Source of the DNA: Dehalococcoidia bacterium
GTDB taxonomy: Bacteria; Chloroflexota; Dehalococcoidia; Lucifugimonadales; SHYF01
Length of the DNA stretch: 8,439 nt
Direction: 5' to 3'
Assembly: GCA_009692985.1 (NCBI GenBank)
Contig: SHYF01000064.1
Location: forward strand, 1 to 8,439
Every line of letters starts with the position of its first letter. The stretch's first letter is position 1. Made by a program: the position numbers and the translations under genes. The notes under the pieces were generated by a model. That model did not search any database. It was not told the origin of the DNA and saw nothing but the letters and a program-made list of their open reading frames with translations. This document shows, in pieces, positions 1 to 6,611 of the stretch.

Positions 1-177
1 GGTCTATGGATCATAGACCCCTCTGGCAAACACCTTGGAACCATTACCGTTCCAATAGTTAACATAGCCTGGGGTGGTGATGACTGGAAGACATTGTTCA
101 TCACGACGCGAGAGACCGTGGGGCGCATTCAGATGAAGATCCCAGGCGTACCCGTGCCACGAGGCCACATAGCCTAA
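1..177 (+). CDS. SMP-30/gluconolactonase-family protein, C-terminal part (5' end outside window)
   Basis: Frame 1 is open from the first base to a TAA at 175-177, giving 58 residues with no start inside the window. The translation contains DPSGKHLGTI, then NIAWGGDDWKTLFITTRETV, then a closing KIPGVPVP. This is the usual ending of SMP-30/gluconolactonase/LRE-like beta-propellers: a last blade with a 'DP.G..LG.I..P' strand, a 'GG.D.KTL(Y/F)IT' strand and a short G/P-rich tail. Family members hydrolyse sugar lactones such as gluconolactone or related esters, often with a bound divalent metal. The substrate here cannot be told, because the metal-binding residues lie in the missing part. Between the two strands the linker (VPIVNIAW) looks a few residues shorter than in relatives I remember. 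Family assignment is by recognition of the pattern, not by search. Confidence 0.8.
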   Translation, partial: GLWIIDPSGKHLGTITVPIVNIAWGGDDWKTLFITTRETVGRIQMKIPGVPVPRGHIA

Positions 178-194
178 CAGGTTTCCTGGGAATA

Positions 195-356
195 GGAGTC
201 CAGATCCCCGACCTGTCGGGACGGAGCCTGCCCTGAGCCGAAGCCCTCGAACGAAGCGAAGGGGAAGCCGAAGGGGTGGGGGTCTGGGGGTATCCCCCAG
301 ATATCTCTCTTACCCCCTTCCTGGCTAGGAAGGGGGTAGGGGGATGGTCGAAGGAG
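195..356 (+). repeat. Dispersed palindromic repeat, copy 1 (compound, with extra internal repeat)
   Basis: The conserved core is 295-356, beginning CCCCAGATAT and ending GGATGGTCGAAGGAG. It aligns to the reverse complement of 6606-6668 with about five mismatches and one indel. Two stem-loops are visible. CTGGGGG/CCCCCAG (284-290 with 294-300) has a three-base loop. TACCCCCTTCCT/AGGAAGGGGGTA (311-322 with 327-338) has 12 pairs and a four-base loop. Homology resumes at the outer edge, where GGAGTCCAGA (195-204) also ends copy 2. Between these (about 205-280) copy 1 carries different, repetitive sequence with CCCGA/TCGGG and several 'GAAGCCC'/'GAAGGGG' units, as if a second repeat type had been inserted. 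There is no transposase, so this is a non-autonomous REP/MITE-like element at most. Short ORFs read across it on either strand are not credible genes. Confidence 0.85.
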
Positions 357-368
357 TTTTTCATCACA

Positions 369-518
369 CTGCGAGTTTCTTAGTTAGGGCTTTCCGCCAG
401 GGCATTCCACCGGGTGCAGAAGCTCAGCCGCACCATAGCCGACCTGGCCGGTTCCGAGGGCATTGGCGTAGTGCACCTGGCCGAGGCGCTGCAGTACAGG
501 CCGCGGGAGACGGGGTGA
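369..518 (+). pseudogene. comM: Remnant of ComM/YifB-type Mg-chelatase-family ATPase, C-terminal end only
   Basis: The frame with codons starting at 369, 372 and so on reads LRVS, stop (TAG at 381-383), then [20 protein letters not shown] followed by [20 protein letters not shown] and a TGA at 516-518. This is the signature end of ComM/YifB proteins, where the C-terminal helical domain carries 'LSARA..RV.K..RTIADL.G...I...H..EALQYRP'. In intact form ComM is a hexameric AAA+ helicase-like protein that promotes branch migration during natural transformation. Here only about 49 codons survive. The TAG sits where relatives usually have glutamine, so a single CAG-to-TAG change would explain it. 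Upstream of about 366 the frame runs into the palindromic repeat, with no trace of the ATPase domain. There is no start codon or ribosome binding site. I read this as a decayed fragment, and its adjacency to the repeat suggests truncation by rearrangement. The family call is strong; the mechanism is inferred. Confidence 0.8.
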
Positions 519-583
519 ATTTGCCATAATGCAGGTGCGCGAAAGAGAGCACCGCGAAAAGGAAGTATGCGAACCAGATCATT

Positions 584-590
584 AAAGAGG
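584..590 (+). promoter_or_regulatory. Shine-Dalgarno AAAGAGG for the GTG-started membrane protein
   Basis: AAAGAGG lies 8 bases before the GTG at 599. This spacing supports the GTG start. The next in-frame ATG would fall inside the first membrane helix (residue 25), which makes it a poor alternative. Confidence 0.6.
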
Positions 591-598
591 GATCTCAC

Positions 599-1030
599 GT
601 GACAGCCGAAACGAAGTTCGACCCGTCGAAGGTGAACGTTAGGATCAAGATCTCGGCGCTCTGGGCGTCAATGCTGTTCGTCTTCGTATACATCGACCTC
701 TTCAGCCTCTACCGACCCGACTTCCGGGCCGACCTCGAGGCTGGCGAGATCGCCGGGTTCACCGTCAACCAGTCGTTCCTCTTAGGGGCCACGGCCTATG
801 TCGTCATCCCCAGTTTAATGGTGTTCTTGGCACTCATCCTGCGTCCACGGGTCAACCGGATCGCCAACGTCGCGCTGGGCATCCTGTATGGGCTCACCAT
901 CTTCGTTGGCGCGATCGGAGAGTGGAACTACTACATCTTCGGCAGCGTCATCGAGGTCGCGCTGCTCGCGGCCATCGTCTTCTACGCCTGGACTTGGCCT
1001 AAAGAGACTCCACCAGCCTCCACGACCTGA
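599..1030 (+). CDS. Four-helix integral membrane protein, DUF6326-like
   Basis: This 143-residue ORF starts with GTG at 599, preceded by AAAGAGG (584-590) with an 8-base spacer, and ends with TGA at 1028-1030. After a charged N-terminus there are four hydrophobic segments, at about 18-38, 58-81, 88-107 and 111-132. A polar loop (PDFRADLEAGEIAG) lies between the first and second. PRVNR follows the second helix, and the protein ends WTWPKE plus a polar tail. The pattern KVNVRIKISALWA...IPSLMVFL...RVNRIAN...YAW.WP matches what I recall of the DUF6326 family of small bacterial membrane proteins, whose function is unknown. There is no signal peptide distinct from helix 1 and no catalytic motif. 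It is a stand-alone gene, convergent with argS, with only gene remnants upstream, so the context gives no role. Confidence is high that it is a real gene and moderate for the family name. Confidence 0.8.
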   Translation: MTAETKFDPSKVNVRIKISALWASMLFVFVYIDLFSLYRPDFRADLEAGEIAGFTVNQSFLLGATAYVVIPSLMVFLALILRPRVNRIANVALGILYGLTIFVGAIGEWNYYIFGSVIEVALLAAIVFYAWTWPKETPPASTT

Positions 1031-1047
1031 GAGAGGCCTAAAGGAGA

Positions 1048-1177
1048 ATGAGCAAACGGAAGAGGCGCGCGGGAGCTCATCCTGACCGTACGCGGAGTTC
1101 ATCAAGGGAGCGCCAACAGGAGTGGACCCAAGCTATGGCTGGTAGCGGCGATGATGGCGCAGGTCACAGTCAAGTAA
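1048..1177 (+). pseudogene. Doubtful frameshifted small gene: basic N-terminus plus membrane-anchor-like segment
   Basis: From ATG at 1048 one frame reads MSKRKRRAGAHPDRTRSSSR. The next frame over, open from just after a TGA at 1049-1051 to a TAA at 1175-1177, reads ANRSGPKLWLVAAMMAQVTVK at its end. Dropping one base near 1105-1117 would join them into about 40 residues: a Lys/Arg-rich start, a Ser-rich linker and a hydrophobic stretch (LWLVAAMMAQVTV). That is the layout of the N-terminus of many membrane-anchored proteins. As it stands, the first frame runs on to a TAG at 1258-1260 without an obvious fold. AAAGGAG (1040-1046) precedes the ATG by only one base, which is too close for normal initiation. 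It may be a broken gene start or chance. The 238-base gap between the membrane protein and argS holds nothing else I can identify, and no clear terminator. Confidence 0.22.
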
Positions 1178-1268
1178 ATGCGGACACCCGCGGAGTTGTC
1201 CGGATAGACGTTATTGTTCTTCCGGTTTGCATGGCCCTGAGTTTGGCTGTTGGCCAATAGGCCGCAGC

Positions 1269-2939
1269 CTACATCCGCTCCGGCGCGGACATGCCCATGA
1301 GGGACAGGCAGCGGGCCAGGACGATGCGACACCCCTCTACCAGCTTCAGGCGCGCCAAGGTGACGGCCTCGTCTGACGGTTCGCTGGAGACAACGCGACA
1401 CTGCTGGTAGAACCAGTGAAAGGCGGTGGCAAGCTCCAGGGCGTAGACAGGCAAGTGGTGGGGTTCCAGGCTCTCGGCTATCTGCGCCACCATCTCTGGG
1501 AGCAGCAGCATCTTCTTGATCAACGTCTCCTCGGCCTCGTGGGTGAGCAGCGCCACGTCCCCTTGGGTGTAGTCCAGGCGGCGCTCCCCTGCCAGGCGCA
1601 TGATGCCGGCGATGCGGGCGTAGGCGTACTGGACGTAGTAGACGGGGTTGGCATCCGACTGGGCTTTGGCAAGCTCCAGGTCGAAGTCCATCTGGCTGTC
1701 AGGAGAGCGGGAGAGGAAGAAGAACCGGCAGGCGTCCGAGCCGACTTCGTCCACCAGCTCTCGCAGGGTGATGAGGTCGCCAGTGCGCTTGGAGATGCGG
1801 ACCACATCCTCGCCGCGCTTCAGGGTGACAAGCTGGGATATAAGTATAGTCAGACGCGATGGCTCCACGCCCATAGCGCCCACCGCAGCCTTCATTCGCG
1901 AGACGTGGCCCTGGTGATCAGCGCCCCAGATATTGATAACCCGGTTGAAGCCGCGTTTGATGAACTTGTTGTGGTGGTAGGCTACATCCGAGGCGAAGTA
2001 GGTCGGTTCGCCGGTGGTGCGGACCAGGACGTTGTCCTTGTCCTCGCCTAGGGCCGTAGAGGTGAACCACGTGGCGTTATCCCGCTGCGACAAATACCCC
2101 TTTTGCCTCAGTAAATCCATAGCTAGGTTGTACTCTCCAGTCTCAAACAGGCTCTTCTCTCTGAACCAGACGTCGAACTCCACTCCGATCCTGGCCAGGT
2201 CTTCTCGGATGCTGGCCAGCATCTTGCGTAGGCCAATTTCGCCGATGGCGGCCACAGCCTCTGCCTCCGGCATTTCCAGGAGCCTCCTTCCCTCCTCCGC
2301 CACCAGCTCCCGCGCCAGGTCCTCCATGTACGACCCCATATAGCCGTTCTCAGGCATCTGCGCCTCCTGGCCCAGGGCCTGGCGATACCGCACGTAGAGG
2401 GAGCGGTAGAAGGCGTTCATCTGGGAGCCGGCGTCGTTGATGTAGTACTCCCGGCTGACTGTGTGCCCAGCAGCCTCCAGGATGCTGGCCAAGCCACTGC
2501 CCAGGACGGCTCCGCGGGCGTGGCCGACATGAATGGGCCCCGTGGGATTGACGCTGACGAACTCCACCTGTATGCGCTGAGGGGTATCGGGCCGGATGGC
2601 GCCGTAGGAGTCGCCATCACCGATGATGGTCTCCACCTGCTGCTGAAGCCACTGCCGGGTAACGGCGAAGTTGATGAACCCTGGCGGTGCTGCCCAGACG
2701 CGCTGGAATGTGGCATCGGCGGGGACCAGAGGCACCAGCCGCTCCGCGATGCTCATGGGGTTCATGCGGGCGGCGCGGGCCAGGCGCAGGGGCAGGCTGG
2801 TGGCGAAGTCGCCATGCGCGGTGTTCTGGGGGTGCTCCACCTCAATGGCCGGGATAGGGCCGGCGGGCAAGCCCCCCTGGCGCTGGGCCTCTTCCACCGC
2901 CTGGGCGACAAGTTCGGCTATGCGCTGCTTCATCAACAT
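1269..2939 (-). CDS. argS: Arginyl-tRNA synthetase (class I)
   Basis: ArgS attaches arginine to tRNA-Arg in the cytoplasm using ATP. In the 556-residue reading the N-terminal additive domain (about 3-95) has the typical NTAHGDFATSLPL stretch. The HIGH signature appears as HVGH (137-140) within VNPTGPIHVGHARG. The conserved EYYINDAG follows at about 164-171. WGADHQGHVSRMKAA (338-352) is the usual ArgRS block, and the KMSKS-like loop is RISKRTG (381-387). The C-terminal helical DALR anticodon-binding domain runs from about 431 to the end. Length is normal. The start is uncertain. ATG at 2939 has no Shine-Dalgarno sequence. The second ATG (codon 3, first base 2933) overlaps the stop of the upstream small ORF as TGATG, which favours coupled initiation there and gives 554 residues. 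It is the last gene of the leftward cluster and converges on the membrane protein gene. Confidence 0.97.
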   Translation of the reverse strand: MLMKQRIAELVAQAVEEAQRQGGLPAGPIPAIEVEHPQNTAHGDFATSLPLRLARAARMNPMSIAERLVPLVPADATFQRVWAAPPGFINFAVTRQWLQQQVETIIGDGDSYGAIRPDTPQRIQVEFVSVNPTGPIHVGHARGAVLGSGLASILEAAGHTVSREYYINDAGSQMNAFYRSLYVRYRQALGQEAQMPENGYMGSYMEDLARELVAEEGRRLLEMPEAEAVAAIGEIGLRKMLASIREDLARIGVEFDVWFREKSLFETGEYNLAMDLLRQKGYLSQRDNATWFTSTALGEDKDNVLVRTTGEPTYFASDVAYHHNKFIKRGFNRVINIWGADHQGHVSRMKAAVGAMGVEPSRLTILISQLVTLKRGEDVVRISKRTGDLITLRELVDEVGSDACRFFFLSRSPDSQMDFDLELAKAQSDANPVYYVQYAYARIAGIMRLAGERRLDYTQGDVALLTHEAEETLIKKMLLLPEMVAQIAESLEPHHLPVYALELATAFHWFYQQCRVVSSEPSDEAVTLARLKLVEGCRIVLARCLSLMGMSAPERM

Positions 2940-3184
2940 GAGTAACAGCTTATGATACCACGGTGTAGATACGAGTTTGCATTTGTGGTCATGGCAAAAC
3001 AGAGAGACCTCTTGACAAGAGTTACCTTGATGCGCTGGGGGTTCCCCAGCAACGCCACAGTAGCTTTGTGAATGTACAAGATACCTATCAATGGGTGACT
3101 TTCCGTTTCTTCCTGATAACGGATAGTATTCTTTGTTTCTCGTTCCGCAGTAAACCAGGCCTCTAACCTTTCAGTTTCGTCCAT
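2933..3184 (-). CDS. Small unnamed protein (83 aa), coupled to argS
   Basis: ATG at 3182-3184 follows a very good Shine-Dalgarno AGGAGGT (3189-3195), and the recG stop is 42 bases upstream. The first 57 or so residues look like a real soluble protein: AERETKNTIRYQEE, then HPLIGILYIHK, then RIKVTL. From memory, short bacterial proteins of about 60 residues share a 'ETKNT.RY.E...IGTLY..K......I.VT' pattern, but I cannot name a family. The last 26 residues (VKRSLCFAMTT onward, cysteine-rich end) look unlike the rest. The original stop may have been lost or frame-shifted, leaving read-through into argS. The TGA at 2933-2935 shares bases with the codon-3 ATG of argS (TGATG), so translation of this ORF may drive argS. 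No cofactor or membrane motif is seen. The function is unknown. Confidence 0.6.
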   Translation of the reverse strand: MDETERLEAWFTAERETKNTIRYQEETESHPLIGILYIHKATVALLGNPQRIKVTLVKRSLCFAMTTNANSYLHRGIISCYSC

Positions 3185-3188
3185 CCTT

Positions 3189-3195
3189 ACCTCCT
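3189..3195 (-). promoter_or_regulatory. Shine-Dalgarno AGGAGGT of the small ORF before argS
   Basis: On the minus strand AGGAGGT precedes ATG at 3184 by a normal short spacer: 4 bases from the motif, 6 from the AGGAG core. It is the closest match to the anti-Shine-Dalgarno complement in the window. It is the main argument that the small ORF is translated and fixes its start. Confidence 0.7.
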
Positions 3196-3226
3196 GCGTT
3201 CCCGATGGGACAATAGACTTGATCCC

Positions 3227-5653
3227 TTACCCCACTTCACTGCCTACGGGCGCGGTAAAGCGGGCCATAGCCTCCTTCAAGGCGGCGTGCTCCGGCAACG
3301 ATAGCTCCGGGTCCGCCTCCAGCAACGCCTGGGCCTCCTTCCGAGCCAGGGTTAGCAGCTCGGCGTCGGTAAGGCGGGCCATGCGAAGGTCCGGCAGGCC
3401 GCTCTGCCGCGTGCCAAAGTAGTCGCCAGGGCCACGTAGCTCCAGGTCAACCTCCGCCAGCTTGAATCCGTCCTCTATCTTCTCCATAGCCGCCAGGCGC
3501 TCCCGCGCCTCCTCCGAGGGCGACTCCGCCACCAGGATGCAGTAGCTGGCGTGCTGGCCCCGGCCCACGCGGCCTCGGAACTGGTGTAGCTGGGCCAGGC
3601 CAAACCGGTCGGCCCCTTCGATGAGCATGACCGTGGCGTTTGGCACGTCTATGCCTACCTCCACCACGGGGGTGGACACCAGTACGTCTATATCGCCACG
3701 TCGGAACTTGTCCATGACCTCCTGCTTCTCACGCATGGGCATCCGGCCGTGCAGCAGGCCAACCCGCAGGTCCGGGAACACATCCGTGGCCAGTCGCTCA
3801 TGCTCCTTCACGGCGGCACGGGCGTTGACGGCCTCTGACTCGTCAATAAGGGGGTAGATGGCGAAGCCCTGCCGTCCCGCCTGAACCTCCTTCCTGATGA
3901 AGTCGTATACCGGGGTGCGCCGGTCAGAGCTTACCACCCTGGTGCGGATGCGCTGTCGCCCTGGGGGAAGCTCGTCTATGGTGGACAGGTCCAGGTCGCC
4001 GTACAGGGTGAGGGCCAGCGTGCGCGGAATAGGCGTGGCTGACATCACAAGCAGATGGGGCCTCTGGCCCATCTGGCGCAGGGCAGCCCGCTGCATGACT
4101 CCGAATCTGTGCTGCTCGTCCACCACGGCCAGGGCTAGTTTCGGAATGTCCACATCCTCCTGAATGAGGGCGTGGGTGCCTATGGCCAGGTCCAGTGAGC
4201 CGGCAGCCAGGAGACGGCGTACTTCCTTTTTACTGGCGGCAGTCATGCTGCCTAGAAGCAGCCCCACCATGACGGGCCGTGGGAATGGGTCCAGGTAAAC
4301 GGAAAGCAGGTACTCCTTCGCCAGGGGATGGGCCAGCCCCTCCAGCAGCCGCTTGACGGTAAGAAAATGCTGCTCGGCCAGGACCTCGGTGGGTGCCATG
4401 ATAGCCCCCTGGTAGCCGCAGGCGACGGCCACCAGCAGCGCCGCCAGGGCAACCACGGTCTTGCCGCTGCCCACCTCGCCCTGGAGAAGCCGGCTCATGG
4501 GCCTGTCGCCTCCGGCCATGTCCGCGAGCACCTCGCCCAGGACGCGGCGCTGGGCCTGCGTTAGCTGGAATGGGAGAGAGCCGAGGAACGATTCCACAAC
4601 GCCCGGGGGCGGCGATAGCGCCACTCCTGTAGCACCGGACGCTTCCTGCCTACGGCGGGCCAGCACACCCAGTTGCAGCAGGAACAGCTCCTCGAAGGCC
4701 AGGCGACGCCGGGCAGCTTCGTAGGCCTGCTGGCTATCGGGATAGTGGGCCTGCCACAAGGCGCGGCGCACAGGCAGAAGGCTCTGCCTTTCCAGGATGT
4801 CGTTGGGTAGGATATCCTGCGCGGCATCCACGGCGCGGGCCAGCGCCTTCCGGACGATGCGGCGCAGCGTCTGCTGGGTGATCCCCTCGGTCAGCGGATA
4901 CACTGGGAATAGGCGTCCGGGCTGTACCAGAGGCTCCATGCCGCCGTCTGGTCGCATCTCCTCGTATTCAGGGGAGTCCAGCACCAGTCCGCCACGATAG
5001 ATGGACACGCGGCCACTAAGGACGTACCGGGAGCCGGGCTTGAATCGCTGAGCCAGGTATGGCTGGTTGTACCAGACCACCCGTATGTTGCCCGTGTCGT
5101 CGCCGACCACAGCCTCCGCCGCCTGCAAAGAGCGGCCCAACCGGATGCGGCGCGCCTCCCAGATAGTCGCCACGATGGCCTGGTCCTCGTCATGGCGTAG
5201 CTGGGCAATTGTGCGGACCTCGTTGTGGCGGCGTGGAAACAGGTAGACCAGGTCGCGCACCGTCTTGACGCCAAGCTTGTCCAGCGGCGGCCGTACTCTA
5301 GGGGTGATGCTGCGTAGGGCGGTGGCCGGCTGGTCCAGGGAAAGGCTGGCAGCGGCGGCCGCAGGCCTCCGACGGCGCGGCTCTGCCGGGGCCGCCAGTG
5401 GTGTACTCCTAGAAGGTGCCGGCGTAGCGGCTCCCAGAGCTTCCAGCGCAGCGCTGATCCACAGGGAGCGAGCCTCAGCAGATAGGCTGGCGTAGGGAAG
5501 CTCCAGGAGCTTGCCCTGGGCAAGGTGTTGAAGCGCGGCATGAGCAGCGTCCGCCGCTTGCCAGCGGGCCAGGAACTTGTCCAGGCCGCCGAAGACTGCC
5601 TGGTCGTCGAAGTTGCGGGACTGCTCCAGCCTCAGGATGCGCAGGAATGCCAT
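3227..5653 (-). CDS. recG: ATP-dependent DNA helicase RecG
   Basis: RecG is a double-stranded DNA translocase that regresses stalled forks and migrates Holliday junctions. I chose the ATG at 5653 (MAFLRILRLEQSRNFDDQAV), giving 808 residues. The frame is open further, to a TTG at 5791, but that stretch is compositionally unlike protein, overlaps degV and contains no ATG. In the 808-residue numbering there is an N-terminal helical extension (about 1-75) and an Ala/Pro/Arg-rich linker (75-120). The OB-fold wedge domain follows (about 150-240). The helicase core has Walker A GEVGSGKT (392-399), DEQH box (512-515), SAT (538-540) and motif VI QFRGRVGRG (691-699). The C-terminus has the family block ELRGPGDYFGTRQSGLPD. 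Minimal RecG proteins are about 690 residues, so this is the long form, as in Thermotoga and many Chloroflexota. A small insertion lies between motifs Ia and Ic (around 438-465). No Shine-Dalgarno precedes the ATG. Confidence 0.96.
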   Translation of the reverse strand: MAFLRILRLEQSRNFDDQAVFGGLDKFLARWQAADAAHAALQHLAQGKLLELPYASLSAEARSLWISAALEALGAATPAPSRSTPLAAPAEPRRRRPAAAAASLSLDQPATALRSITPRVRPPLDKLGVKTVRDLVYLFPRRHNEVRTIAQLRHDEDQAIVATIWEARRIRLGRSLQAAEAVVGDDTGNIRVVWYNQPYLAQRFKPGSRYVLSGRVSIYRGGLVLDSPEYEEMRPDGGMEPLVQPGRLFPVYPLTEGITQQTLRRIVRKALARAVDAAQDILPNDILERQSLLPVRRALWQAHYPDSQQAYEAARRRLAFEELFLLQLGVLARRRQEASGATGVALSPPPGVVESFLGSLPFQLTQAQRRVLGEVLADMAGGDRPMSRLLQGEVGSGKTVVALAALLVAVACGYQGAIMAPTEVLAEQHFLTVKRLLEGLAHPLAKEYLLSVYLDPFPRPVMVGLLLGSMTAASKKEVRRLLAAGSLDLAIGTHALIQEDVDIPKLALAVVDEQHRFGVMQRAALRQMGQRPHLLVMSATPIPRTLALTLYGDLDLSTIDELPPGRQRIRTRVVSSDRRTPVYDFIRKEVQAGRQGFAIYPLIDESEAVNARAAVKEHERLATDVFPDLRVGLLHGRMPMREKQEVMDKFRRGDIDVLVSTPVVEVGIDVPNATVMLIEGADRFGLAQLHQFRGRVGRGQHASYCILVAESPSEEARERLAAMEKIEDGFKLAEVDLELRGPGDYFGTRQSGLPDLRMARLTDAELLTLARKEAQALLEADPELSLPEHAALKEAMARFTAPVGSEVG

Positions 5654-5658
5654 GAGGT

Positions 5659-5676
5659 GGTCGCGACCGGGTCGCG
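5659..5676. other. GC-rich palindrome just upstream of the recG start
   Basis: GGTCGCGACC (5659-5668) is a perfect 10-base palindrome. CGCGACC (5662-5668) also pairs with GGTCGCG (5670-5676) across one base. It lies immediately 5' of the recG ATG on the minus strand, where a Shine-Dalgarno sequence would be expected and none is found. It could fold in the mRNA or bind a protein, or it may be chance in GC-rich DNA. The rest of the degV-recG gap (5654-5756, 103 bases) shows no further signal. Confidence 0.35.
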
Positions 5677-5756
5677 CCGGGCCACGGCGACCTTTTAGCT
5701 GAGGAGGGGTGTCATGCTTGTTAGAAATGGCTGGTGCCTGGCTTGGGGAGTGCCGT

Positions 5757-6599
5757 CTACTGGCTCTTGTCCGACTGGATAGCGATGCCAATGGCCCCCG
5801 GGCCGGCGTGGGTGCCGATCACCGGGCCTACCCGCGCACGGATAACCGACTTGCCAGGGATCATGGGGCTGAGCCGTTTGGCCAGCTCCTCGGCCTCGTC
5901 AGGTGTGGTGGCGTGCATCACCGCAAGTTGCTGGATAGGAGCCGCCTCTTCGGCTAGCGTGACCATATACTGGATGCCGGCTGCCCGGCTACGGACGCTT
6001 GTCACCGACTCCACCAAGCCTTCGCGCGCCGTAATCAACGGCCTGACGCGCAGCAGCGAACCTACGAATCCCTTCACCTTGCCGACCCGGCCACCCCGGC
6101 GTAGGTACTCCAGCGTATCCAGCAGGGCGTAGAACCGCACCTGCTCCAACGCCCGGCGAGCAACCTGGAGGGTCTCCTGGAAAGATGCGCCACTCGTGGC
6201 GGCGCGAGCTGCGGCGGTCACCGCTAGGCCCAGGGAAAGGCTCACCTGGCGGGAGTCAATCACTTCCACGGTAGCGCCAGGAAGCTGCTCCTTGGCCTGG
6301 AGTGCCGAGTTCACGGTGCCGCTCAGGGCGTTGGAGACGTGAATGGACACTACCTGATGGCCAGCCTCCGACAGGCCACGATACACCTTCAGGAAGGCGC
6401 CTGGCGATGGCTGCGACGTGGTGGGCAGTTGGGACTCTGAGGATAGACGCTGGTAAAAAACGTCGGCGTCCATATCCACGCTGTCCCGGAAGGTCTCCTG
6501 CCCAAAGTGCAGGTTGCACGGGACCACGGTGATGCCAAGCTCTGTTGCCAGGCTGGCTGGCAGGTCCGAGCTGCTGTCCGTGACGATTCTTACTCCCAT
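5757..6599 (-). CDS. fakB: DegV-family fatty-acid-binding protein (FakB-like)
   Basis: DegV/FakB proteins hold a single long-chain fatty acid with its carboxylate exposed, so that FakA can phosphorylate it to acyl-phosphate for PlsX/PlsY-type lipid synthesis. The 280-residue length is normal. The motifs in order are VTDSSSDLP (6-14), the TTSQPSPG loop (60-67), HVSNALSGT (87-95), IDSRQVSLSLG (114-124), LEYLRRGGRVGK (163-174) and GTHAGPGAIG (262-271). The Ser of TSQPS and the Thr-His before AGPG are the residues known in the family to contact the fatty-acid head group. ATG at 6599 has AAGGAG (6606-6611) six bases upstream, and that signal lies inside palindromic repeat copy 2. A fakA-like gene ends 170 bases upstream and the recG ATG is 103 bases downstream. 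Which acyl chain it prefers cannot be read from the sequence. Confidence 0.93.
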   Translation of the reverse strand: MGVRIVTDSSSDLPASLATELGITVVPCNLHFGQETFRDSVDMDADVFYQRLSSESQLPTTSQPSPGAFLKVYRGLSEAGHQVVSIHVSNALSGTVNSALQAKEQLPGATVEVIDSRQVSLSLGLAVTAAARAATSGASFQETLQVARRALEQVRFYALLDTLEYLRRGGRVGKVKGFVGSLLRVRPLITAREGLVESVTSVRSRAAGIQYMVTLAEEAAPIQQLAVMHATTPDEAEELAKRLSPMIPGKSVIRARVGPVIGTHAGPGAIGIAIQSDKSQ

Positions 6600-6605
6600 G
6601 ATTCA

Positions 6606-6611
6606 CTCCTT
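6606..6611 (-). promoter_or_regulatory. degV Shine-Dalgarno AAGGAG, part of repeat copy 2
   Basis: On the minus strand AAGGAG stands six bases before the ATG at 6599. The same GGTCGAAGGAG string ends the repeat core in copy 1 (346-356), where no gene starts after it. The ribosome binding site therefore belongs to the repeat, and homology between the copies stops directly after it. Confidence 0.75.

Noticed and set aside
1..19. Perfect hairpin GGTCTATG-GAT-CATAGACC at the left edge
   Set aside because: It lies within the coding frame of the SMP-30-like protein (GLWIID), so coding constraint or chance explains it as well as any signal.
101..367. 88-codon minus-strand ORF over the left repeat
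   Set aside because: Its residues are a translation of the palindromic repeat; the same SFDHPPTPFL-like peptide appears from copy 2. No other coding sign.
525..530. CATAAT as a -10 box for the membrane protein gene
   Set aside because: No -35-like hexamer stands at the right distance (502-507 is CGCGGG), so a promoter cannot be supported.
344..598. ORFs on both strands at 344-529 and 380-598
   Set aside because: They are shadows of the ComM-like frame, which is the only one giving recognisable protein, and it is broken.
1245..1263. TTGGC/GCCAA and GGCC/GGCC mini-hairpins near the convergent ends
   Set aside because: The stems are only 4-5 bases with no T-tract; not a credible terminator for argS or the membrane protein.
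1416..2051. 211-codon plus-strand ORF opposite argS
   Set aside because: It is the antisense shadow of argS; high GC keeps the opposite frame open, and the composition is not protein-like.
3007..3019. CTCTTG-A-CAAGAG palindrome inside the small ORF
   Set aside because: It is short, with a one-base centre that cannot form a hairpin loop. It could be an operator half-site pair, but nothing nearby supports that.
5654..5791. 46-codon N-terminal extension of recG to a TTG at 5791
   Set aside because: It overlaps the degV end, has no ribosome binding site, is low-complexity and Arg/Pro-rich, and the family-like sequence begins at the ATG at 5653.
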